NCBI GenBank assembly: GCA_023424585.1 | Contig: JAFADT010000730.1 | Span: forward strand, 1-6,016 | Direction of reading: 5' to 3' | Length of the DNA stretch: 6,016 nucleotides | Origin: Pseudomonadota bacterium | GTDB taxonomy: Bacteria > Myxococcota > Myxococcia > Myxococcales > Myxococcaceae | Shown here: positions 1-5,295 of the stretch, one piece after another | How positions within the stretch are numbered: the first letter of the stretch is position 1 | Layout of the letters: every line of letters begins with the position of its first letter | Program-made: the position numbers and the translations under genes | The notes under the pieces: model-generated | Told to the model about the DNA's origin: nothing | What the model saw: the letters and a program-made list of their open reading frames with translations, nothing else | Database searches by the model: none

Positions 1-173
1 CCCTTGGGCATGTCACGCAGGAAGTCCGCGAGCGCGGCAGGGTCGTTGCGAAGGGACTCCATGTGCTCCTGGGTCAGCTCCTCGGCGGGCCTCTCGACGG
101 GAGGCGCATCATCTTCCCTGCAAGCACTCAAACACAGTGAAGTCACGACAGCGGCCAATGAGCGCTTGTTCAT
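1..173 (-). CDS. Lipoprotein, N-terminal part (runs off the left edge)
   Basis: Reading leftwards from ATG at 173-171 gives 57 residues with no stop before the window edge. The protein opens with a lipoprotein signal peptide: MNKR charge, a short hydrophobic stretch (residues 5-15) and the lipobox L15-S-A-C18, so C18 should be lipidated after signal peptidase II cleavage. The residue after the cysteine is Arg. The mature part seen is acidic and helical (ELTQEHMESLRNDPAALADF), without a family I recognise. The start is supported by GAGGA (complement of 181-185) seven bases upstream. Third codon positions are mostly G or C. The function is unknown; cell-envelope location is inferred from the lipobox. 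Confidence 0.8.
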   Translation of the reverse strand, partial: MNKRSLAAVVTSLCLSACREDDAPPVERPAEELTQEHMESLRNDPAALADFLRDMPK

Positions 174-205
174 GCGGGAGTCCTCGTGGGCGGTTTCGGC
201 GATTG

Positions 206-235
206 TCTTTAGGATGATCAGCCATGGCCAGTCAA
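206..235 (-). promoter_or_regulatory. Possible sigma-70-type promoter for the left-edge lipoprotein
   Basis: On the minus strand TTGACT (235-230) resembles a -35 hexamer and, 18 bases on, TAAAGA (211-206) is a weak -10 match (3 of 6). It lies about 35 bases upstream of the lipoprotein start codon. The -35 is good and the -10 poor, so this is only a candidate. Confidence 0.3.
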
Positions 236-334
236 CCACGTATCCTTGTGTTTCCTGATTTTAGATGGAATTGACCAGTGCCGAATTTTCAACCGTTGCC
301 CTGCCCCATCGGGCTGGGCAAGCGGTGCGATGCA

Positions 335-344
335 GGGGGGGGGG
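335..344 (+). repeat. Homopolymer tract of ten G
   Basis: Ten consecutive G lie between GCGATGCA and CAGCCTGG. They sit in a region without a convincing gene, so no reading frame is obviously switched by slippage. Tracts this long are prone to replication slippage and to sequencing miscounts. Confidence 0.9.
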
Positions 345-464
345 CAGCCTGGACCCATGACGCTGGCGCCTGAGTGGCCTTCTCCCCTGGCACTCCACGG
401 CGTCGGGCCTGGCAGGGCCGGCTCCGTGCGACACGTCCAGCGGGGCAGACACGACACCGTGCAA

Positions 465-638
465 CTAGACGCTGCGCACCGGGAGGCCCGCGCGGGCATC
501 CTCAATGCGCGGAGGCCTGCCCTCCGCCAGCAGGCCGAAGACGACGGCGTAGCGGCGTCACGGCCGCCGAAGCGCGCTCCCGCGGCGGATCCACTCGACC
601 GAACCGCTCGCGATCCATCCTCGCCGGTCCTTGACACC
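465..638 (-). pseudogene. Decayed C-terminal gene fragment, family unknown
   Basis: One minus-strand frame reads GVKDRRGWIASGSVEWIRRG and on to a TGA at 560-558, then continues in the same frame as RRYAVVFGLLAEGRPPRIED and on to TAG at 467-465. Both halves have the strong third-position G/C bias of genuine genes here, and the second half (Y-A-V-V-F-G-L-L-A-E-G) reads like a folded protein core. One base change in the TGA would join them. No start codon or ribosome binding site was found to the right, and coding character fades beyond 638. I do not recognise the family. It may be a chance frame in GC-rich DNA. Confidence 0.25.
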
Positions 639-937
639 TCCAGTGAGTAGCGCGGGAGGCGTCGTGAAGTCCGAGCGCAAAACCCCAACGAGACAGTAAC
701 CCGATGCCCGCGCACAGACCGCCGGTGAAAGAGATACATCTATCCGTGGATGCGCGGACTGACGGTGTGCGCTGGGCACCAAAAGACAGTTGCTACTGAG
801 TTTTCGATGACCTAACTGAAAGAACCACTCTCCTCGATTCAGGCAACGTGCGCGGCGCGAAGAACGGCATGGGCCATCTACCAAATCCAGCGACGCTTCA
901 ACTTTTGGCGCCTCATCGCCCTCTGGAAAAATCGCGC

Positions 938-1237
938 ATGGCTCCCCCATCAATCGAACCCACCCCTCCAACCCATTGTCGGTCCGATGCTCACAGACGA
1001 GCGCAGACGGCCCTCGCAGAGGGACTCCGACAACTCGCTGACTTGGGGGCCCCGCGTGAGCGCCAAGCCAGCATCCTGCTCATCTGGCTGGTAGGCCGCA
1101 TGCAGGGCTCTCATGACCTGGCCACTGCCTCAAGACTCTGGTCGGCCATGGAACAAACAGGTTCGGCATCCTTCTTTGGCGTTCACCTCCGCTTCAACGC
1201 GGATGGCCCGGCTCCCCCCATTTCGGTGGAACCATGA
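938..1237 (+). CDS. Small hypothetical protein (99 residues)
   Basis: The frame is open from 848 to the TGA at 1235-1237. I place the start at ATG 938 because the residues before it look non-coding; only a weak TGGA lies about ten bases upstream, so GTG 848 and ATG 869 remain possible. After a Pro-rich N-terminus, residues around 20-70 look helical and amphipathic (AQTALAEGLRQLADLG, then ASILLIWLVGRMQG); the tail is FFGVHLRFNADG followed by a Pro-rich end. There is no signal peptide and no convincing membrane span. No family is recognised. The next plus-strand gene starts 169 bases downstream, so an operon is possible but unproven. Composition and length make it plausible but not certain. Confidence 0.42.
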   Translation: MAPPSIEPTPPTHCRSDAHRRAQTALAEGLRQLADLGAPRERQASILLIWLVGRMQGSHDLATASRLWSAMEQTGSASFFGVHLRFNADGPAPPISVEP

Positions 1238-1241
1238 CATG

Positions 1242-1258
1242 AGGCGCAGGAGGCGCCT
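1242..1258 (+). terminator. GC-rich hairpin just after the 938-1237 gene
   Basis: AGGCGC and GCGCCT form a perfect six-pair stem around the loop AGGAG, starting four bases after the stop codon at 1237. No T-run follows, so it is not a typical intrinsic terminator; it may stabilise the transcript end or mean nothing. Confidence 0.25.
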
Positions 1259-1406
1259 GCAACTTCGTCCGCGCAAATGCTACTCAATGCATGAAGCTTT
1301 CCGCCCTCGGAGTCGCTGACCGTTAGTGCTGGCCCCCGTGCCGACCGACATACCAGGTCACCGCGTCTCGAACTTTTTCCTTTCGGCCCAAAGGAAGCCC
1401 AGTACC

Positions 1407-1835
1407 ATGCCACTTGCGCCCCGCAGTCGGCTTCTGTCCTCCCCATCATCCATCCCTGTCACCCTCAAGCTCGCCCTGCGAACGGGTGTTCGGAGCGACG
1501 ACATCATCCCGCTGCTTTTGTTGGCGGAGCATTCCCCCTCGCGACTTCAGGTCAAGCTCTTCGAGGGGATGCGCCCGATTGACTGGGGAATCCTGGGGAC
1601 AATCGTTGCCGCTGCCATACTCTTCGCAGCAACGCTTGCGCTGCCTTCACCGCTCCTCCTTGTCCTGGCCTCGGGAGGATTGATTCTCGCAACGGTCGGC
1701 GCGTTCCTCTATGCCTATACTTTCAGGCTTCGCAACATCCTCACACGTCGCGCCCGGGAATTTGTACGCCAGAGCGCGACAGCCCCCGAAGCTCCAGGCA
1801 TTGACACACATAACATATTGAAACGCACCGGCTAA
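1407..1835 (+). CDS. Hypothetical protein with a two-helix membrane hairpin (142 residues)
   Basis: I choose ATG 1407 because AAGGAAG (1391-1397) lies about nine bases upstream; the frame extends to 1326, but those residues add nothing recognisable. Residues 17-55 form a soluble N-terminal part (VTLKLALRTGVRSDDIIPLL). Two hydrophobic spans follow, about 60-79 (GILGTIVAAAILFAATLAL) and 83-106, joined by the short turn PSP. A basic stretch at 107-121 (RLRNILTRRAREFVR) points to a cytoplasmic C-terminus by the positive-inside rule, and hence probably a cytoplasmic N-terminus. There is no signal peptide. No family is recognised. A sample 60-base line inside it is only 57% GC by hand count, lower than the hydrolase gene to the right. 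Confidence 0.6.
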   Translation: MPLAPRSRLLSSPSSIPVTLKLALRTGVRSDDIIPLLLLAEHSPSRLQVKLFEGMRPIDWGILGTIVAAAILFAATLALPSPLLLVLASGGLILATVGAFLYAYTFRLRNILTRRAREFVRQSATAPEAPGIDTHNILKRTG

Positions 1836-1994
1836 AATCCATCTCCCGGCACAACAAGCCACGCATGCAGAAGCGGCAGCCACCCGGCCAGCGCACAGTG
1901 ATTCTTGCAGCCCACCACTGTGTCACGCGGCTGTCGCTCGAAGCGGTTGCTGCCCCCGGGGAGCTCCGGAGCGCGCAAGGCAACGGTTCGGCTC

Positions 1995-2010
1995 GGGAGC
2001 ACTCGCTCCC
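1995..2010. terminator. Hairpin between two converging genes
   Basis: GGGAGC and GCTCCC pair perfectly around the loop ACTC. It lies four bases beyond the stop of the minus-strand hydrolase (stop at 2017-2015) and 159 bases beyond the plus-strand membrane-protein gene. On the plus strand it is followed by TCTTT, a short U-rich tail; on the minus strand there is no T-run. It could terminate either transcript weakly. Confidence 0.4.
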
Positions 2011-2014
2011 TCTT

Positions 2015-3229
2015 TCACTGACAGGTGTCGCCGGGGTCCGCATACTGGCAGCGCGCGGACGCCGGATACTTGTATGCATGGCAGGGCGAAGGCCGTGGCT
2101 CCATGCGACTCTGCACGAGCGGTCGCACGGGGCGTCCGCCACACCCCACCCAGTAGCCCAGACTCGTGTCCGTCCCGTAGGCGACCGCGCGCGCCGCCGT
2201 GTCGCCGGTGAAGGCATACACCGCGAGCGCGTGCACCCGGCGCCACACGGCCTCGCGGTCATGGGCATTGAGAACATTCTCCGGGTTGCCCGTGAGCGCC
2301 GCGCGTGTCATGGGCACGGTGTGCGTGGCGTTGAGTCCGCAGCCGCAGGAGTCACTCACCACGTTGAGCCACGCGCGCTCCATGCCCGCAGGCAGCCTTT
2401 CCCAGAGGTCCACGGCGATGGCGTGGTCATTCACGTCGTCATCCGCATACACCTGGATGAGGGTCCGGACGTCGGCGGGGAGCGTCTGGTAGTCGTGGCC
2501 CCACGTATACCAAGGCGCCATCGAAAAGATGAACCGCCCCTGGCCTCCCCAGCCCTGCTCCACGAAGCCCCGTCGAGCCATCTCCGGCGTCGCGCCGCCA
2601 CCATAGCTGTGACCGAAGAACCCCACGCGAGTGAGGTCGAAGTGACCCTGCTGCTGTGCCACCGCCGCCTGGAAGCCCTGCCACAGACAGTCATAGCGAG
2701 CCTCGTTGGGTCGCGGCGTGTCCGGCATGAGCGGATACGGCACGAAGACCACCGCGTAGCCCTGGCTCGCCAGCATCCGGAACATCTCCACGTACAGGTC
2801 GGAGTCGGTGGCACCGAACGCATGCGAGAAGAAGAGCACCGGCACCGGGTCCCGCCCCGTCGGCCGGTAGGTGACCACCTGCCCGCGCGCGACGGGATGC
2901 GGGTTCGTCACCGTCTCCTCCGTCACCGCGTACGGACCCGGAGTGCCCCAGTCGCTCACGGACGTGACCAGGGTCCCCGCCTGCGGCTCTTCGCAGGGCG
3001 CGGGGAGCGGAAGCGGGGAGCAGAGGCTCTCGGCGGCGCCGCCATCGGCAGACCCGCCCACGTCCGCGCCAGCATCAAGGGGACTGTCCACCTCCGTGCC
3101 GCTGTCGCGCTCCGTGTCGAGCGTCGTTCCCGAGTCGGGCGGCTCGCTGTCGGGTGAGTCCGACGCCGAGGAGTCACAGGCCGTGACGAGGCACACACAC
3201 AACAAACCGAGCAGACCGAGGCGGGACAT
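2015..3229 (-). CDS. Lipid-anchored alpha/beta hydrolase, cutinase/polyester-hydrolase-like
   Basis: This 404-residue protein is predicted to be an esterase displayed on the cell envelope. ATG at 3229 is supported by CGGAG eight bases upstream. A lipoprotein signal (residues 1-18, lipobox V-T-A-C18) is followed by an Asp/Ser/Gly-rich linker to about residue 68, a style common in myxobacterial surface lipoproteins. The hydrolase core begins near GPYAV (98-102). It contains a strand and oxyanion loop LFFSHAFG (132-139), LASQGYAVVFVPYP (153-166) and the nucleophile elbow G206-H-S208-Y-G-G. The likely catalytic acid is D265 in YADDD and the likely histidine H303. Cutinases and PET-type polyester hydrolases share this order: GPFAV-like start, LASQGF, GHSMGGG, a Asp after a strand, then His. 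The extra C295-G-C297 before the histidine and a Cys-containing tail (C363, C383, C394, C403) suggest disulfides outside the cytoplasm. The substrate is unknown. Sample lines are 68-72% GC. Confidence 0.85.
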   Translation of the reverse strand: MSRLGLLGLLCVCLVTACDSSASDSPDSEPPDSGTTLDTERDSGTEVDSPLDAGADVGGSADGGAAESLCSPLPLPAPCEEPQAGTLVTSVSDWGTPGPYAVTEETVTNPHPVARGQVVTYRPTGRDPVPVLFFSHAFGATDSDLYVEMFRMLASQGYAVVFVPYPLMPDTPRPNEARYDCLWQGFQAAVAQQQGHFDLTRVGFFGHSYGGGATPEMARRGFVEQGWGGQGRFIFSMAPWYTWGHDYQTLPADVRTLIQVYADDDVNDHAIAVDLWERLPAGMERAWLNVVSDSCGCGLNATHTVPMTRAALTGNPENVLNAHDREAVWRRVHALAVYAFTGDTAARAVAYGTDTSLGYWVGCGGRPVRPLVQSRMEPRPSPCHAYKYPASARCQYADPGDTCQ

Positions 3230-3281
3230 AAAGAAGGCTCCGAGGTGTTTCTGCCTTCAACCCGCGCCCCCTCGGATGGTT

Positions 3282-3302
3282 GCGGGACAGATTGGCGGGA
3301 CA
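3282..3302 (-). repeat. Direct repeat of TGTCCCGC upstream of the hydrolase gene
   Basis: Read on the minus strand, TGTCCCGC occurs at 3302-3295 and again at 3289-3282, a 13-base period, about 55-75 bases before the hydrolase start codon. A third copy (3228-3221) covers that start codon itself. This is a possible protein-binding site in the 190-base gap between the AraC-type gene and the hydrolase. In GC-rich DNA an eight-base repeat can arise by chance. No clear promoter was found in this gap. Confidence 0.3.
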
Positions 3303-3419
3303 TGAGCACCCTTGGAGCCCCCGACGCCACATCGACGATCCGGGCTGTCGAGAGCCGTCCTCATCAACGGGTCCACGCGCTGCGACTGCTCAGCAGGGGT
3401 CGAGTGGCGAATCCATGCC

Positions 3420-4175
3420 CTACGCGAAGCCGCCGGGCATGCGAGAGTAGAGAGCCGGAGGCACTCCAACCACGCGTGCGAAATGCCTCGTCATCTGACT
3501 CTGATCGTAGAATCCAACCTCGCTCGCAACCAAGGACGCGGACCACCCCAAGCGCAAGAGTTCCTTTGCGCGACTGATACGGAGCCGCAGCAAATACGCA
3601 TACGGAGAGAGGCCGACTTCGGCACGAAAGCGCCGAGCCAAGTGATACTTGTCGATCCCTGCGTATGACGACAGCTGTTCAAGCGTCAAGCGCTCTCCGA
3701 GGTGTTCCCCAAGAAGGCGAAGCACCACGCGAACTGCGCGCGAGGTGTGCGACTCGGCTCGCTCGAGAGCGCGAAGCGACGCGAGAGCGTCCTCCACCAC
3801 AGCATCGACAGAGGGTGCACGACACACACTCCACAGCGTGTCAAAGAGTCGGTGAAGCGGGCCACCTCTGGAATCAAGCGCTTCGAGGAGCGGAACGGAG
3901 AGCGGGCGTTCCTCCACGCCCTCGAAGACGACAACCTGGCATTCGCCTCTTTCGTCACGCTCGACGTCTCGGCACACGTCGCCGCGCGACTGGATGAGCA
4001 GAGCCCCCGGCTCAACGCCCCACTCGCGACCATGACTCCACCATCGCCATCGGCCGCGCACGACCCGTGCGATGGTGAGGGCGTCCTTCACCCCAACGTG
4101 GAGGTGCGCACACGACCACCGAAACGCGCGAGGCGCTCCTTCGGGAACAGCCACTGCCTCCACTTCAGTCAGCAC
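3420..4175 (-). CDS. AraC-family transcriptional regulator
   Basis: This 251-residue protein (from GTG 4175) is a DNA-binding regulator. The C-terminal AraC domain spans about 146-247 and has both helix-turn-helix units: TLEQLSSYAGIDKYHLARRF (164-183) and ASLVASEVGFYDQSQMTRHF (213-232), followed by the family signature ARVVGVPPALYSR. The N-terminal part (about 8-100, with RGRWRWWSHGREWGVEPGALL) fits the cupin-like sensing domain usual in this family; its ligand is unknown. The open frame runs back to 4388, but a good promoter lies at 4182-4210, so starts upstream of it are unlikely. GTG 4175 falls where transcription should begin, suggesting a leaderless message; GTG 4163 is an alternative. 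It is divergent from the reductase gene 79 bases away, the usual arrangement for a regulator and its target. Confidence 0.88.
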   Translation of the reverse strand: MLTEVEAVAVPEGAPRAFRWSCAHLHVGVKDALTIARVVRGRWRWWSHGREWGVEPGALLIQSRGDVCRDVERDERGECQVVVFEGVEERPLSVPLLEALDSRGGPLHRLFDTLWSVCRAPSVDAVVEDALASLRALERAESHTSRAVRVVLRLLGEHLGERLTLEQLSSYAGIDKYHLARRFRAEVGLSPYAYLLRLRISRAKELLRLGWSASLVASEVGFYDQSQMTRHFARVVGVPPALYSRMPGGFA

Positions 4176-4181
4176 CCCATG

Positions 4182-4210
4182 AGAATACCGCGAGGTGATT
4201 ATTTCGCCAA
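4182..4210 (-). promoter_or_regulatory. Sigma-70-type promoter for the AraC-family gene
   Basis: On the minus strand TTGGCG (4210-4205, 4 of 6 to TTGACA) and TATTCT (4187-4182, 4 of 6 to TATAAT) are separated by exactly 17 bases. Transcription would begin near 4175, the proposed GTG start. The -35 hexamer lies inside the left copy of the TTCGCCAAG repeat, so a protein bound to the repeats could block or alter this promoter. Confidence 0.5.
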
Positions 4211-4221
4211 GATTCGCCAAG
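4203..4221. promoter_or_regulatory. Candidate AraC-type operator: two TTCGCCAAG copies
   Basis: TTCGCCAAG occurs at 4203-4211 and 4213-4221, nine identical bases repeated with a 10-base period, about one helical turn. AraC-family proteins often bind direct repeats on one face of the helix through their two helix-turn-helix units. The site lies between the divergent regulator and reductase, overlaps the regulator's -35 and ends 33 bases before the reductase start codon. Binding by the neighbouring regulator is inferred. Confidence 0.5.
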
Positions 4222-4254
4222 GCACCAATCGGACCGACCGCTACGGTTCGAGAC

Positions 4255-4995
4255 ATGAGCAACAAAGAGATCGACGGGAAGGTCGTAGCGATTACAGGGG
4301 CGAGCAGTGGAATCGGCGAGGCAACGGCGCGCTTGCTCGCCAGCAGAGGCGCGAAGGTTGTTCTGGCCGCGCGACGTTCAGCGCGCATCGAACTGATAGC
4401 CAGTGACCTCGTGGAGAAGGGCTATGCTGCGTCATCGCATACGACCGATGTTCGTCATCGCTCCGACCTCCAGTCCCTGGTCGCCCATACACTTACTCGC
4501 TTCGGGCGGCTCGACGTGCTCGTAAGCAACGCCGGCGTCGGACCGATTTCGCGGTTCGACGAGCTCCGTGTTGACGACTGGGACATGATGATCGACATCA
4601 ATCTGCGCGGAGTCCTGCACGGGATTGCAGCCGCACTCCCCGTCTTTCGACAACAGCACGCAGGACACTTCGTGCACACCATCTCGACAGCAGGATTGCG
4701 CATCGTCCCGTCGATGGGCGTCTACGCAGCCACCAAGAACGCCGTACGAACGCTCTCCGAGGCACTCCGACAGGAAGCGGGTGAAACGCTGCGAGTCACG
4801 TTGATTTCACCCGGCTTCGTGCAAAGCGAGTTCTCTGACTCCATCCCCAACGAAGCAATTCGATCGAGTATCCTTAAGCGGAGCCACGAGGGGCTGCCAC
4901 CTGAAGCCATTGCACGCGCGATCGCCTTCGCCATCGAGCAACCGGCCGACGTCGATGTCGGAGACATCGTCGTCCGCCCCACATCACAGGACTGA
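4255..4995 (+). CDS. Short-chain dehydrogenase/reductase (SDR), NADP-type
   Basis: This 246-residue protein is a classical SDR: a soluble NAD(P)-dependent oxidoreductase acting on a carbonyl or alcohol substrate that the sequence does not reveal. Motifs are in order and complete: glycine-rich TGASSGIG (14-21), R40-R41 after the second strand (favours NADP(H)), D65, N92-A-G94, N116 in DINLRG, catalytic S144, Y157-x3-K161 (YAATK) and PGFVQSEF (187-194 region). Length is typical (about 250). ATG 4255 gives the normal N-terminus; the frame opens at GTG 4195, but the additional residues do not resemble the family. No Shine-Dalgarno sequence precedes 4255. The gene is transcribed away from the AraC-type regulator, which probably controls it. 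Sample lines are 57-63% GC, below the hydrolase gene. Confidence 0.93.
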   Translation: MSNKEIDGKVVAITGASSGIGEATARLLASRGAKVVLAARRSARIELIASDLVEKGYAASSHTTDVRHRSDLQSLVAHTLTRFGRLDVLVSNAGVGPISRFDELRVDDWDMMIDINLRGVLHGIAAALPVFRQQHAGHFVHTISTAGLRIVPSMGVYAATKNAVRTLSEALRQEAGETLRVTLISPGFVQSEFSDSIPNEAIRSSILKRSHEGLPPEAIARAIAFAIEQPADVDVGDIVVRPTSQD

Positions 4996-5295
4996 CGGCG
5001 GCGCTCGGTCGCACGGAACCGCTCAGCCGCGGGGGTGACACAGATGCATAGCAACTCCTCTGCTCAGGCTACCAGTCCTCTTGGAGCTTGCTGGCTACGA
5101 ACCGTCTCAGCCTCGAGTTTATCGCCAGGCGGAAACACTTCGAACGGCGTGTCACGAGGTGCCGAGCTGCACCCTGCCTTGAAGTGACTGCTCGTCCCAC
5201 AAGATGCGGGGAAGCCACGAAACTGGACCAAGCTCGTGTGCCGTCTCTCCTGAACCCTCCAACACACCGCGCCCCATCCCACGAGGAGTCCAATC
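4996..5295. other. Intergenic region between the reductase and the secreted repeat protein
   Basis: These 300 bases hold no convincing gene; the frames crossing them are overlapping chance frames. Just after the reductase stop an imperfect inverted repeat (GCGGC 4998-5002 with GCCGC 5026-5030, plus inner CGGT 5006-5009 with ACCG 5018-5021) could form a weak hairpin without a T-run. The promoter of the gene at 5296 should lie here, but no clear hexamer pair was found. Confidence 0.5.
5284..5288 (+). promoter_or_regulatory. Ribosome binding site that fixes a TTG start
   Basis: AGGAG (within ACGAGGAG) lies seven bases before TTG 5296, an ideal distance. The in-frame ATG at 5311 would be 22 bases away, too far, so TTG is the likely start. 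Confidence 0.75.

Larger units (their letters stand above)
236..937. other. Long stretch without a convincing intact gene
   Basis: Several open frames cross this stretch on both strands, but they overlap one another, lack ribosome binding sites, and read as Arg/Pro/Ser/Ala-rich low-quality protein, as expected of chance frames in GC-rich DNA. The supportable contents are a G10 tract (335-344) and a coding-like minus-strand remnant (465-638), listed separately. Positions 650-850 are more AT-rich than their surroundings and look like ordinary intergenic DNA. No RNA gene was recognised. Confidence 0.5.

Noticed and set aside
218..739. Long minus-strand and plus-strand open frames in the left gene-poor stretch
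   Set aside because: They mirror one another, are Arg/Ser/Pro/Ala-rich, and show no ribosome binding site, membrane span or recognisable motif. Only the 465-638 frame has some coding character.
1865..3157. A 430-codon plus-strand open frame opposite the hydrolase gene
   Set aside because: It is rich in Arg, His, Pro and Val without domain structure, and lies wholly opposite a gene with a lipobox, catalytic motifs and a ribosome binding site. GC-rich genes commonly leave such open frames on the other strand.
4254..4257. Overlapping divergent start codons (CATG) for the regulator and the reductase
   Set aside because: An in-frame ATG for the regulator at 4256-4254 would share bases with the reductase ATG, but the best regulator promoter (4210-4182) lies downstream of it and the additional N-terminal residues do not look like the family.
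3702..4406. A 234-codon plus-strand open frame across the AraC-type gene and the start of the reductase
   Set aside because: The sequence is low-quality and charged, overlaps two well-supported genes, and has no ribosome binding site.
4998..5030. Inverted repeat right after the reductase stop as a terminator
   Set aside because: The arms pair only in two short blocks with an uneven internal loop and no T-run follows, so it was mentioned but not called.
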